A DNA stretch of 64,000 nt from Arsenophonus sp052401645 (GTDB lineage Bacteria; Pseudomonadota; Gammaproteobacteria; Enterobacterales; Enterobacteriaceae): positions 1,860,001-1,924,000 of the forward strand of contig CP198939.1 in NCBI GenBank assembly GCA_052401645.1, read 5' to 3'. The position numbers and the translations under genes were made by a program. Under the pieces are notes generated by a model. That model saw only the letters and a list, made by a program, of their open reading frames with translations. It made no database searches and was not told the origin of the DNA. Below are positions 1 to 10,955 of the stretch, piece by piece; the stretch's first letter is position 1, and each line of letters starts with the position of its first letter.

Positions 1-1415
1 TTATTTAATAAAATTAACAACAAAGAAAAATAATAAAGTTTATTAATTAACATTAAATAATATCTTTAGTTATTTATTTATAAAAAATAATATTATTCCG
101 TTCGTATTTTATTTTTTATAAAAAATAAAATATAAATAATAGATTAGATTATTTATATAAATATATAATAATAATTCTATGAAATTTTACAGTATAAAAT
201 AAATATTAATAGAACTAATAAATAATTTAATAATTTTTGAAATTAATCAATTTTATAATAAATAAAATTGATAATTCATTAAATTAGGGAAATAATAAAT
301 TTATTTAATCATATGATTTAAATCTATGATTATAAAATATAATATTAGAAAGCATAAAATAACAGATATCTTTAAGATATTAATCTTAATTATTAATTAT
401 TAATATATTAAAGTTGCAATAACTAACTAATAAATCATTTAAAATAATAAAAATATTTTTATAAGACATAATTAAATTATTAATAAATAAAAAATTATTA
501 AGTACTTAATTATATTAATATTTCATCTTGAAATAATACTATTGTTTGTTTAGTGCCTTCAATATTAATATTAAAAATAATAATTTATAAATAATTTTAT
601 TATCTTATTAATCATAAATTAATTATAATCTAATTTATTATGGATAAAATTTATAAGCATATAATCTTCTATGAAAAAGCTGATTATCTTCTTTTAAAAC
701 ATTATCTATGATAATGTAAATTATAATAAAATAAAATAATTAAAATAATTACTGATAATTAAGTTTATTAAACCTTCAAATAGTTATATAAATTAACAAT
801 TTAATTAATTAATAATAATTATATTTTCATATATTAAAATATTTAATATATTTTTTGAAAAAATAAAAAATTTAGTTAAGCATTTAATTATCATAAATAA
901 AGAAACAACTTTAAATCTCTTAATTCAAATAAGTTATTTTATAAGAAAATAAAATTTATTTTTCAAAAAAAATAATAAACTTTACCATAACGAAGATTAT
1001 ATTATTTTTATTTAAACTGTTTAATGTTAAATTAAGTTTTACATTATTTAGTAAAAATAATAACAATGATAAAATAGCACTTATTTATGCTTAAAAAGCA
1101 TATAAGGAAAATTAAAATTTTCTTAATTTGTTTAACAATAGCTATTTAAATTTAATATAAGAAGAAAGATGATACATTTAAGTATTAATATTTATTGTTA
1201 AATATAATTAAATATAAATTGTCTCGCTTTATTTATTTACTAATTTAATAAAGTTAATTTATTTTAACTAAAATTATGATAACAATTAATTATTAATTAA
1301 ATAGTATCCTAAATATCTACTACTAAGAGAATTGATACTTAAAAATAGAAATAACTATATTAACTATAATTATATTATTATAAATTTGTTTTAGCAATTT
1401 TGATAAGGAGATAAA
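1..1415. other. A/T-rich gene-free stretch upstream of gshB
   Basis: No reading frame of useful length is open on either strand and no RNA gene is visible. Composition is almost entirely A and T. In enterobacteria endA and rsmE usually lie just upstream of gshB, so this is probably their eroded site, but I could not align a convincing stretch of either product. The only local structure noted is a short TATGCT/AGCATA hairpin near 1086-1102. The gshB promoter must lie at the right end, but the uniform A/T composition prevents a confident -35/-10 assignment. Confidence 0.6.
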
Positions 1416-2378
1416 ATGATTAAATTAGGTATTGTCATGGATCCAATTTCAACTATAAAAATTAAGAAAGATAGTAGTTTTGCTATGCTATTAGAAGCTC
1501 AACGTCGTAAATATGAAATTTATTATATGGAAATAGGAGACCTATATTTATTAGAAGGAGAAGCATATGGCCATACTAGAAAATTAATCAAAATTAAACA
1601 AGATACTATGCAATGGTATAAATTTGACGTCGAACAAGATATTCCTTTAAAAAAACTTAACGTTATTTTAATGCGCAAAGATCCTCCATTTAATACTGAA
1701 TATATTTATGCTACTTATATTCTTGAAATAGCAGAACAAGCTGGTAGTTTAATTATCAATAAACCTCAAAGCCTGAGAGATTGTAATGAAAAATTATTTA
1801 CAACATGGTTTAATAAATTAACTCCTAACACGCTAGTAACTAGAAATAATAAAAAATTGCGTGAATTTCATAAAAAATATGGCGATGTAATATTTAAGCC
1901 ATTAAATCAAATGGGTGGTGCATCTATTTTTCGTTTAACAAAAACTGATCCTAATGTTAGTGCTATTATTGAAACGTTAACGAAACATGGACAGTATTTC
2001 TGTATGGCTCAAAATTATTTACCTTCTATCAAAGAAGGTGACAAACGAGTGTTAGTTATTGATGGTAAACCAGTTCCTTATTGCCTAGCTCGAATTCCAG
2101 CTAAAGGTGAAACACGAGGAAATTTATCTGCTGGTGGATACGGAGAAGCAAGACCTTTAACAATAAATGATTGGAAAATTGCTAAAACAGTTGCACCTAT
2201 ATTAAAAGAAAAAGGATTAATTTTTGTTGGTTTAGATATTATTGGTGATCACTTAACTGAAATTAACGTGACAAGTCCTACTTGTATACGTGAAATAGAA
2301 AAAGCATTTTCAGATATATCAATTACTAGTATGTTATTTAATGCAATAGAAAAACTACTTAGTACTAGTGCTAGATGA
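1416..2378 (+). CDS. gshB: glutathione synthetase
   Basis: This enzyme joins gamma-glutamylcysteine and glycine with ATP to make glutathione in the cytoplasm. The 320-residue product is nearly the length of E. coli GshB (316) and aligns end to end. The start MIKLGIVMDP is the family start, and AAGGAG lies 5 bases before the ATG (1405-1410). Visible landmarks are the N-terminal substrate domain with MRKDPP near residue 86, the lid and loop region IPAKGETRGNL near 228-237, and the ATP-grasp metal ligands D274, E282 and N284 in GLDIIGDHLTEINVTSPT. The glycine-rich turn reads NQMGGAS near 164-170 where E. coli has DGMGGAS, so one loop glycine is replaced by Gln. All catalytic positions I can place are kept, so it is probably active. 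It is followed by a dead yqgE and then ruvX, the enterobacterial order. It ends in TGA, which shows that TGA is a normal stop here. Confidence 0.97.
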   Translation: MIKLGIVMDPISTIKIKKDSSFAMLLEAQRRKYEIYYMEIGDLYLLEGEAYGHTRKLIKIKQDTMQWYKFDVEQDIPLKKLNVILMRKDPPFNTEYIYATYILEIAEQAGSLIINKPQSLRDCNEKLFTTWFNKLTPNTLVTRNNKKLREFHKKYGDVIFKPLNQMGGASIFRLTKTDPNVSAIIETLTKHGQYFCMAQNYLPSIKEGDKRVLVIDGKPVPYCLARIPAKGETRGNLSAGGYGEARPLTINDWKIAKTVAPILKEKGLIFVGLDIIGDHLTEINVTSPTCIREIEKAFSDISITSMLFNAIEKLLSTSAR

Positions 2379-2385
2379 TAAAACT

Positions 2386-2404
2386 ACCAATAACTTTGGT
2401 TTTT
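2386..2404 (+). terminator. weak hairpin with T-tract after gshB
   Basis: Eight bases past the gshB stop, ACCAA (2386-2390) can pair with TTGGT (2396-2400) around a TAACT loop. A TTTT tract follows, and adjacent A residues can extend the stem across a two-base bulge. The shape and position suit a weak Rho-independent terminator. The stem is short with only two G-C pairs, so the call is tentative. Confidence 0.35.
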
Positions 2405-2459
2405 GATTAACCTGATAATAAGACTAAATGATATTTATTTTACTATTATAATAATAAAA

Positions 2460-2905
2460 ATTATTTTGAAATTATTTTCATCAATATACCAATATTACTA
2501 GATTTTTTTTAAAAAAATTCGTATTCTTATATTTATAAGTACAATAAAGATTATGTTAATTATAATACATTAATAGTTAATAAGTTATTTATTAAAATAG
2601 CAAAAATGATTATATAAATAAATTAAGTAAATCATTTTAGTAACTTAATTTTATATTATAAAAAACTTGTTATTTTTATTATTTATTAATAATAATAATT
2701 TTTTATTGCCAACTTAAAGTCTTCTGATGAAATTATGTTAATAGCATTAAAAAAGATTCTAAAAAGTTTGAATGTTTTTTATAATATAAAAAAGTTATTA
2801 TATAAAATCACTAAAGTTTTAAACAAAGTATAAGTAAATAAATAATATAAGATAATTATGTAAAAAAAGATGATTAACTAAATAGTTATTTTGTCTTCAA
2901 ATTCT
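2460..2905 (+). pseudogene. yqgE: dead yqgE (AlgH/UPF0301 family)
   Basis: The 585-base gap between gshB and ruvX is the size of yqgE (about 560 bases), which occupies this place in enterobacteria. Two stretches still read like YqgE. Near 2505-2560 the + strand gives FFKKIRILIFIS, matching the family segment IFRRSVVYICEH. Near 2725-2760 it gives SSDEIMLIAL, matching PSDVLVALGY. Both are flanked by stops and frameshifts, so no protein can be made. The function of YqgE is not well established. The identification rests on position, length and two short matches. Confidence 0.55.
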
Positions 2906-2963
2906 TATTTTAACAATAAATATAAACTATTTTTATAACTAAAATTTATATTTTAAATCAAAT

Positions 2964-3386
2964 ATGTCATTTATAATGACAAATAAAATAATTATAGCTT
3001 TTGATTTTGGTACACAAAGTATTGGTATTGCTATTGGACAAAAAATTACAGCAACTGCCTATCCTTTAACTGCAATAAAATCAAAATATGGTAAACCAAA
3101 CTGGTTAGAAATTAAAAAAATATTACAAGAATGGCAACCTCAAATGGCTATTGTTGGATTCCCTCTCAATATGGATGGAACAGAACAACCAATAAGTAAT
3201 CAGGCAGTTAAATTTGCTAATCGTTTGCATAGTAGATTTAATATTAAAGTTATATTACACGATGAACGATTAACAACAATAGAAGCGAGGTCGCAACTAT
3301 TTAATCAATATAGTTATCGTGCTTTAAATAAAAGTAAAATTGATTCTATTTCTGCTCTCATTATTTTAGAGAGTTGGTTTAACTAA
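2964..3386 (+). CDS. ruvX: RuvX/YqgF family Holliday-junction resolvase-like nuclease
   Basis: This is a small RNase H-fold protein known as YqgF or RuvX, implicated in maturation of the 16S rRNA 5' end and proposed as a Holliday-junction resolvase. The product is 140 residues against 138 in E. coli and collinear with it. The three acidic sites of the fold are present: D14 in AFDFGTQS, E101 in HDERLTT and D127 in SKIDSISALIIL. The signature PLNMDGTEQP near 68-77 is intact. A second in-frame ATG at 2976 gives MTNKIIIAFDFG, which matches the E. coli N-terminus (MSGTLLAFDFG) better. Neither ATG has a clear Shine-Dalgarno sequence, so the true start may be 2976. The normal neighbour yqgE is dead upstream, and yggS follows after 103 bases. 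Confidence 0.94.
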   Translation: MSFIMTNKIIIAFDFGTQSIGIAIGQKITATAYPLTAIKSKYGKPNWLEIKKILQEWQPQMAIVGFPLNMDGTEQPISNQAVKFANRLHSRFNIKVILHDERLTTIEARSQLFNQYSYRALNKSKIDSISALIILESWFN

Positions 3387-3489
3387 CACACTTAATTACA
3401 ATAATCACTATGAACTGATATTAATCATAGACTTAATAAAGAAATTATTCTTTTATCCTAATTTATTTTTATTTAAAAATCTAATTTTT

Positions 3490-4173
3490 ATGAATAAAAT
3501 CAAGCAAAATCTTATTGATGTCAAAAACAGTATCATACAAACAGCAAATAAATATCATCGATTTCCAGAAGATATCACACTACTTGCAGTTAGCAAAAAT
3601 AAATCATATTGTGAAATTCAAGATGCGATTGATTCTGGTCAATATCAATTTGGTGAAAATTATCTTCAAGAAGGGATAAGAAAAATTGAATATTTCAGTA
3701 ATATACAAAATTTAACATGGCACTTTATAGGTGTTTTGCAGACTAATAAAAGTCGATTGATAGCTAAATATTTCGACTGGTGTCATACGATTGATAGATT
3801 CAAAATAGCAGAACGATTAAATAACCAAAGACCTTTAAATAAATCTCCATTAAATGTACTTATTCAGATTAATATTAGCAATGATATAAATAAATCAGGT
3901 ATTACAGAAAAAGATTTAGATAAATTAGCAAGTGAAATTGTAGTTTTACCAAACTTAAAACTACGTGGATTAATGGCAATTCCAGCACAAAATAATGAAC
4001 CAAATCAACAAATATTAATTTATAGTCGCATGGAAGATTTATTCAATCAATTAAAAAAAAAATATAAAGACATTGATACACTTTCAATTGGCATGAGTGC
4101 TGATTTTAATATTACAATTGCTTATGGTTCAACATTAATTAGAATTGGCACAGCTATTTTTGGTTCACGATAA
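3490..4173 (+). CDS. yggS: pyridoxal phosphate homeostasis protein YggS
   Basis: This is a PLP-binding protein of the YggS/PROSC family. It folds like the N-terminal barrel of alanine racemase and buffers free pyridoxal phosphate; no catalytic reaction is established. The product is 227 residues (E. coli 234) and aligns throughout. The PLP-binding lysine is K36 in LLAVSKNKS, at the same number as in E. coli. FGENYLQEG near 55-63, WHFIGVLQTNKSRL near 77-90 and the phosphate-binding end GSTLIRIGTAIFG near 213-225 are all kept. GMSADF replaces GMSDDM, a mild change. The last 7 residues of the E. coli protein are absent. A run of ten A residues near 4063-4072 (codons for Leu-Lys-Lys-Lys) is a likely slippage site. 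yggR, which sits upstream on the opposite strand in E. coli, is missing. A dead proC lies downstream. Confidence 0.95.
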   Translation: MNKIKQNLIDVKNSIIQTANKYHRFPEDITLLAVSKNKSYCEIQDAIDSGQYQFGENYLQEGIRKIEYFSNIQNLTWHFIGVLQTNKSRLIAKYFDWCHTIDRFKIAERLNNQRPLNKSPLNVLIQINISNDINKSGITEKDLDKLASEIVVLPNLKLRGLMAIPAQNNEPNQQILIYSRMEDLFNQLKKKYKDIDTLSIGMSADFNITIAYGSTLIRIGTAIFGSR

Positions 4174-4216
4174 TTAATTAACTCTAAAATTAATAAGATA
4201 AGAAAGGAATAATTTA

Positions 4217-5050
4217 GTGAAATAGCAAAAAATACATTTATTTTATCTGCAAATATTGCTTTTACAATTATTTCAGGATTGATTTCATCTGGATATTCGG
4301 CAAATCATATTACTATATTTTCACTTACTAATAGAAATCGCAAATAACTTAAAAAATATATTATAGAAGAAAAAACAATAATATTGATGTAAACAAATAT
4401 ACATATATTATTATTCTTACCATTAAATCTAAACATATAAAAGTTGTTTGCCAACAGTTAAAAAACATACTAATTTTGACAAAAAAATAATTTTAATAAT
4501 TGCTTTAAGTGTTCAACTATAAAACATTATCAACCATATCTTTTACCTAATATAATAAATTTAGTATTCGTTATACTAAATATTCTATCTGCAATTTTCC
4601 AAAGTACTAATATCTTATATGCTAGTAATTCAGTATCAAAAAATGATCTAATTTTTACTACAGAACTCATTGGAAATATCTAAAAAATCTTTTTTATTAA
4701 CCATAAGGCTGTAATTAATGATATGATTAGCATCACTTCTAGTATATCAGCGCTTTTTTTCTCATTCATAGAATTGATGCAACAAGATGCAGAACAGACT
4801 CGATTTTTATAGTAAAACATCAAAAGAGTTAATTATATATACTTTTAAATGTTCTTCTATTTTGTTTGTAAACAAATTAGATATTCCTTTTATAATGTCA
4901 AGAGAACAAAGTGAGTTATAAAAAAAGAAAGATTATAGTTAAAGCTTTTAGAGCAGTTTTATAAAGCTAATTTACTTAAAATCATCACTAAAGTAGTATA
5001 TAAAGAAACTTTTCATGCTAAAGAAATAGAAAATAATTTTAATCCATTTA
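4217..5050 (+). pseudogene. proC: dead proC (pyrroline-5-carboxylate reductase)
   Basis: Many enterobacteria carry proC between yggS and yggT, and this gap has its length (about 830 bases against 810-820). Segments in order on the + strand still match ProC across several frames. ISGLISSGY near 4265-4300 corresponds to the end of the Rossmann loop (LGGLIASGQ). IKSKHIKVVCQQL near 4425-4460 corresponds to VKPGIM..VL. FINHKAVINDMISITSSIS near 4690-4750 corresponds to the segment ending AVSGSSPAY, and FFSFIELMQQDA follows it. LEQFYKANLLKIITKVV near 4945-5000 corresponds to the C-terminus. The nucleotide-binding glycines are gone (GCGNMG reads SANIAF), and stops and frameshifts interrupt every frame. 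A relic AAAGGA lies at 4203-4208 before a GTG at 4217. The protein cannot be made. Confidence 0.9.
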
Positions 5051-5060
5051 GGATAATTAA

Positions 5061-5648
5061 ATGCAATTTTTAACTTTTATTATACCAACTATTATTCAAT
5101 TATATATTATTATTTTATTGCTAAGAGTTTTGATGCAATATGTTAAAGCTGATTTTTATAATCCATTTTCGCAATTTGTGATCAAAGCTACTAAATCAAT
5201 CATAGAACCATTGCGATGTCTTATTCCTACTGTTGGTAATATTGATATTATATCTTTATTGGTTGCTTATATACTCACTATAAGTAATATTTTTTTTGTT
5301 ATACTAATAACAAATACAATTACTTTAATTAGTTTAACATTATTACCAATTAGTTTTATTCAATTATTATCTTATTTAGGTGAATTATTTTTTTGGCTGT
5401 TATTAATTAGATCTATTCTTAACTGGATAACTAAATGGCATAATCCTATTGATTATGCCCTTATACAATTAACTGAACCTATAATCTCTCCTATTCGTCG
5501 AATAATTCCTTCTATAAATGGATTAGATTTTTCAGCTATAATAGCGATGTTAATCTTAATTGCTTTAAATTATCTACGTCTAAATATTTTAATATTTATT
5601 GATCCATCTATTAGCACCATACTATATTCAACTGGTTATTTGATGTAA
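5061..5648 (+). CDS. yggT: YggT family inner-membrane protein
   Basis: This is an inner-membrane protein with two copies of the YGGT domain. Its bacterial role is poorly defined; relatives have been linked to membrane-protein insertion, osmotic tolerance and, in plastids, cytochrome assembly. The product is 195 residues (E. coli 188). Repeat one, about residues 8-80, contains NPFSQFVIKATKSIIEPLR and IPTVGNIDIISLL. Repeat two, about 105-175, contains NPIDYALIQLTEPIISPIRR and IPSINGLDFSAII. Four or more hydrophobic spans are visible, near 8-25, 62-100, 105-120 and 158-180. AGGA at 5050-5053 precedes the ATG by 7 bases. yggU, rdgB and hemW, which normally follow in the same direction, are not recognisable downstream. 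Retention while those neighbours vanished suggests a needed envelope role, but that is inference. Confidence 0.92.
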   Translation: MQFLTFIIPTIIQLYIIILLLRVLMQYVKADFYNPFSQFVIKATKSIIEPLRCLIPTVGNIDIISLLVAYILTISNIFFVILITNTITLISLTLLPISFIQLLSYLGELFFWLLLIRSILNWITKWHNPIDYALIQLTEPIISPIRRIIPSINGLDFSAIIAMLILIALNYLRLNILIFIDPSISTILYSTGYLM

Positions 5649-7636
5649 ATCAAAGCAAATTCTATAAAAAAAATACTATAAAATGAAAGTTTCACGACAA
5701 ATATAAATATATTTTCAAAGTATTATAATATCTAACTTATATATTAGTTCTTTAACTAAATCTATTGTCATTTATCTCAGAAAAACATTTAAATTTTAAA
5801 TAAAAATTAAATATTAAAAAATTTAATTTTATATAGCATTAATTTCTAATTTAGTTTTATTATTTATAGATAATTTAAATATATCTTCATTAATTTGAAA
5901 TTAAAGATATTTTTAATATTCATTCAATTCAATTTGCCAATAAAATACATATGATAAAAATCAGATAAATTATCATACAATATTAAATTATCATTTATAA
6001 TAAATAAATAAGTTAAAACTTAATTATAAATATTTATTTATAATTTCATAATTTTATTAATTACATATCACTATATATTATAGATATTAAACTGATTATT
6101 TTTTTTATTTATAAATTTAAAAGATAACAATGATTTTCTTTCTTATAATCAAATTTTATAAAAACTAAAATTTAATGAATGTAAATTAACTGAAATATAA
6201 AAATCACTTTTCATGATTTAATAATAATTAAAATGACATTTAGATTTTAATTAATATTTAAATTATATTTATTTAATCTATATTTTCATTATTGCTATAA
6301 AATATCATTTTTGTGATTTTTAATTAAAATGCATTAAAAGAATAATTATTTATAGGTTTTCAAACTATTATATAACAAATTTACTAATTAATTTTAAATT
6401 TGATATTTTTATCAAAATAATAATTTAAAATTAAAAGTATTTTTATTTTCTATAAGTAAAAACATATTTATTTCTTACTGAAATAATACATTTTTATATA
6501 ATGATATTTTTATAAAAAATACTTATAAGATTCTGTATTAAAGCAATAGTATAAGTAAATTTTAATGCTGTTAATCCTCATTTTTTTTACCTAAAATTAT
6601 AAATGATGATAAAAAATATATTTGATTATAAAATTTTTATATTTATAAATATTTATTAAATGAGATAAAATATTATGGATATAATAGTATATCTATTAAA
6701 TGTCTTTCTATGTCAAATAGTATTGAACTCATATAGTTTTAATTCTGATTTTATCAGATTTTATCTATTTAATTATTCAAACAAATAATTTATTATTTAA
6801 TTTATAGTAAGTAATATATTTATCTCTGATTAATATTTCTTGCTATTAATTAAGAGTTAAATAAATAGCATTTTTTTTGTTAATATAAATTTCTATAATC
6901 TAGCTACTGCGTAATATAATTGATATTTTATTAATGAAAAAATATTTAATAATAATTGATACTAATATATAAAATATTTAGTTATGTTAAATCTTCGTAT
7001 TAGTGTAAATTTAACTTAAATAACTAATTTGCTAATAATAGTCTAAAATATTAAAATTACACGATGTTTATAACATATATTAAATTATCTATAAAATTAG
7101 AGATGTATTATTGATTAATATAAATAACTTTGATTACATATATTTCATCAAATATAGTGAATATTATTTCAAATGAATTTTAAAATATAGAAAAATAAAA
7201 TTTAATTCTAAAATACAATTGTATTTTCAGATTTAATTAAAATAAATTAATTGTTAAAATTTTAATAATTACTATTAATAAAGAAGTATTATCTGAAATA
7301 TTAAATGATAAGTTTAATATATTATCTAATTATATTCTTACTATTTTCTCTTATTTTAAGAATGTTTAACATTATTTAATAATATAATTCAACATAATAT
7401 TTTTACTTTAATTATTTTGTATTTAAAATATTATTTTTATTAATTTTATTAAAATTTAAATTTTGATTTTTACTTAATTGAATATTTTATAGATGAATTA
7501 TATTCTTATTATTTTATTATTTTAATTTTATTAAATAAATATTTATGTATTGAAATTATCAATTAAATATTATGATTATAACTTAATTTTACATTAAAAT
7601 CGATTATCATCAAAACTAATTTATTTAATAAATTAA

Positions 7637-7685
7637 ATATTATTGTTTTTAATAAATTATTATAATTTATTAAAAACAATAATAT
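7637..7685. repeat. 49-base perfect palindrome (24 bp arms)
   Basis: Bases 7637-7660 are the exact reverse complement of 7662-7685, leaving a single T at 7661 as the centre. The arms include one symmetric G-C pair (TTGTTT/AAACAA). It could extrude as a cruciform or form an RNA hairpin. There is no U-tract that would mark a terminator and no gene nearby. A perfect match of this length is not expected by chance even in A/T-only DNA. Confidence 0.85.
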
Positions 7686-7835
7686 AAATATATGATATAA
7701 TTTTATTGAATAAATTAATAATTATGAAAATTAATAAAATTAAATATTTTATTTTATTAAAAATCTAATAAAATTTATAAAGAAAAATATCATGTTTAAA
7801 TTTTACTAATATATTAAACGATAATGAATAAATTT

Positions 7836-7875
7836 TTAATTAAGTTTAATTATTAATTTAATTAAACTTAATTAA
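7836..7875. repeat. 17 bp perfect inverted repeat, 6-base loop
   Basis: The arm TTAATTAAGTTTAATTA (7836-7852) is the reverse complement of 7859-7875, around the loop TTAATT. It lies in gene-free DNA with no neighbour to terminate. Confidence 0.7.
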
Positions 7876-8878
7876 CTTAATAATAAATTAAATATTCAAT
7901 TTAATAATTCTTAATTTTAATCAAGTATTATAAATAATATATATAGTTAAAACTGATTTAATTTACTTCAATAAATTAATATAAAATACTCAATATTAAG
8001 TATTTATGATAAATACTATTAATTAAATTATAAAAATAATCTTCGTTTTTAAATTTTAATCCTAGTTTAATTAAATACAACTAATATATATTTTAAAAAT
8101 TTATTTTTATTAGTGTTAAAACTAAATTTTTATATATTAATCATTAATATGAGTTTATTAATTTTCACTTATATTATTATTAAAAGAAGATTATTAATTT
8201 AATATTTTATAATTTTATATAATTTTATTTTTTAAATTATATATAAAATATTTTAATGTTTTCTATATTGACTACTCTATATATTTACTGAATAAACTAT
8301 ATTTTAAGATTAATTAATCTTAAAATATTTTTTCTTTTATGTTATTTTATAATAATTAATTATTAATTTTAAATTTTATAATAAATAGCTTATTTTCTTA
8401 TATTTATAGTTGATAATAAACAATATTTTGTTATCACATCTAGATTTATCGTTAAATATGATCTAAAAATTATCGATTATACTTAAATTATTTATTAATG
8501 TTATTTAAATAATGGTTAATATAATCTTTTATATTATAAAAATTTATTTATTTTAAAACAAAAGAAATTTTATATTAATATAATATATAAAATATTAACA
8601 ATAATACACAAAATATTTTTCTATAATTTCTTACTATATATTTTAAAACTATATTAAAACCATAATTTATTTATTTAGATAATAATTATTATAGTAAAAT
8701 AAATAAAAAGTTTCTTATTTTCTAATTAAGAAAAAATACAAGGATTCTAAGAAGAGATCAAGTAGATCATAAATAATTTTTCATCTACTTTAATTTACTA
8801 TGATAATAAATATAAAAAATAAATTTTAAAAATTATCCATATATACTATAAATCACATTAATTATATTAATTTATCAT

Positions 8879-8936
8879 ATTCAACTAAAAATATATTTTA
8901 TCTTTAAATAAAAATAAAATATATTTTTAGTTGAAT
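8879..8936. repeat. 22 bp perfect inverted repeat, 14-base loop
   Basis: Arms 8879-8900 and 8915-8936 are exact reverse complements. They include TTCAACTAAAAA on one side and TTTTTAGTTGAA on the other. The stem is long and symmetric with two G-C pairs. It may be a relic terminator of a lost gene or one of the palindromes that abound in this eroded DNA. Confidence 0.75.
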
Positions 8937-10239
8937 AATTAAAAAATTAAACTAATTTAGGAAAATTCATTCTATATAAAATAACAATAAAAATAAGTTT
9001 TAAAATCTATATTTAATATTATTTTAAGATTATTATATAATGTTATTATAATTAATAATAATTTATTTATATAATCACATAATTATTTATTTATTATAAT
9101 TAATAACCTTATATTTGAATAAAAGAATAAAATAAACTCTAATATTTGTTGTTAGATAAAATAAATCAAGATTTATAATCTTATAGTAATAATAACTTTA
9201 ATGTTAAAAATATTTATTAATATACAGATATTATCTTTAATTATATAAATGAATTAATAAAAATAATTATTATTATATTTATTTTATTAACTATAATATT
9301 AAATTTATTTTCTAGATAAAAGTCATAATTAATATAAATTTAATTAATATAAAAACTAATTTGATAAATACTATATATGTGTATTCCTTCAAAATATTTT
9401 TTCTTTGATAGTTAAAATAAGTATAATTATTTATTTTTTAATATTAAAGTTATAATTTTTTTACTTTCTTGACTTTTTTTTATAAAATATATAGATAATA
9501 AAATATCTATAATTGATATATTAAAGATTAATCTATTTAAAATTTTCATATATTTAATGTTATTTAGTGAAGTTTTATCTTTTTATTATTTATAATAAAA
9601 AATTATAACTTATTTATTATATTAATTTTTATCTATTTTATTCATACTTAAAAATTATTTAATAATTAATTTAAATATTTTAATTAATTTTAAAATTTTA
9701 TAAATATAAAGTATCTAATATTTTATAAATATAATTTATTTAAACTGATTGTATTATATTCAATATTATTTTTTATATAAGAATAAATATTTATTTTCAA
9801 TAAAAATTAAAAAATATTTATTAAAAATAAAAAATAATATTTTATATATAAAATAGATAAAATTTCTTTATAAACTCATAAGTTGATAATTTAAAATGAA
9901 TTTATATATGTTCCTAATATTAATTAGAAATCATATTTTAAAATTAAAACTTATTTATTAAAAATATTTAAATTTTAAAAGATATATATTTTTATATTAT
10001 ATTTAATTACTTATTTCATTTTTATTAAAATGAAATAAATAATTAAATATCTATTCAAATTATTATTAATATTTTATTTTTCTTCTAAAGAAATTTATTT
10101 TTCTTTAAATATTATCAATTTTAATAAAAATTATTACTATATGAAAATATTAATATACTAAAAACCTCTTAATATTTATCATAAAAATATCTAATTATAT
10201 ATAATAGTTTCGTTATTTAAAAAAAATATCTTATATATA

Positions 10240-10955
10240 TTTAATTGTAAAATAAAAACCACTTTAAAACCTAATTGTTTTATCACGCTCTCAAATTTAA
10301 TTATTTATTGTAAAAATATGTAACATAATAATGTTTATTATTGATAATCTCAATAATCATTAGTTTTATACACTATATTCAATATATTTTTTCATAAGAT
10401 AGATAGTTCTATTAATATATATAAAATACACATCTTAATTTTAATTTATTTAAAATAATCTTACTAAAGTATTTCTATAAGATTTAACGTTTATTCTGTG
10501 ATTTTTTATATTGATCATAAATAAAGAAAAATTGTTTTAGATTTAAAATAATTAGCCGATAATATTTGTTTTAAATACTCAAATTTAATAATTATATATA
10601 ATTATTAAATTATTTATATAAGATTATATAACTACCATTAAATAAACAAGGATTCTAGGTATATATACTACAATACCAAAAATTTTTAAATCATTTTTAT
10701 ACTATGATAATTTTTAACTTTTTTGTTTTACAAAATCTAATTTTTAGATTGATTACCAAAAGATTTATTGTTAAGTAATAAATTACTAGGATTAATATTG
10801 TTAAGACAAAATTAATTTATAATTATTGTATGCCATAATATTTCTATTATATTTTGATAATAAATTAATTTTCATTAACTATTTACGTGAAACTATTAAT
10901 ACGAGATATTACTTTTATATATTCGTTAATTTCAAGAATAAAAGATTTTTTATAA
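10240..10955 (-). pseudogene. trmB: dead trmB (tRNA m7G46 methyltransferase)
   Basis: In enterobacteria trmB is divergent from mutY, and a trmB corpse lies here on the - strand just left of dead mutY. Reading leftward from about 10903, RINSF matches RIRSF of the N-terminal region, and a Tyr matching NYW follows at the right distance. About 50 codons on, near 10750-10730, INLKIRFC matches the SAM-binding motif TLEIGFG, with Gly and Glu codons changed to Arg, Lys and Cys. Near 10298-10255, KFESVIKQLGFKVVF matches the C-terminal KFEQRGHRLGHGVWD. Spacing of the three blocks fits the 239-residue protein to within a few codons. Multiple stops and loss of the SAM-motif glycines make it non-functional. 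tRNA m7G46 is then probably absent unless a copy exists elsewhere. Confidence 0.82.

Larger units (their letters stand above)
5649..10239. other. 4.6 kb gene-free A/T block (site of lost yggU-rdgB-hemW-yggL genes)
   Basis: No credible reading frame or RNA is seen on either strand. By enterobacterial gene order this interval should have held yggU, rdgB, hemW and yggL plus species-specific genes. I could not align any of these products, unlike trmB and mutY immediately to the right. The block contains several long hairpins, listed separately (7637-7685, 7836-7875, 8879-8936), and a smaller one at 8760-8790 (AAGTAGAT/ATCTACTT). A short shared string, CAAGGATTCTA, occurs near 8739 and again near 10649; I attach no meaning to it. 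Confidence 0.7.
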
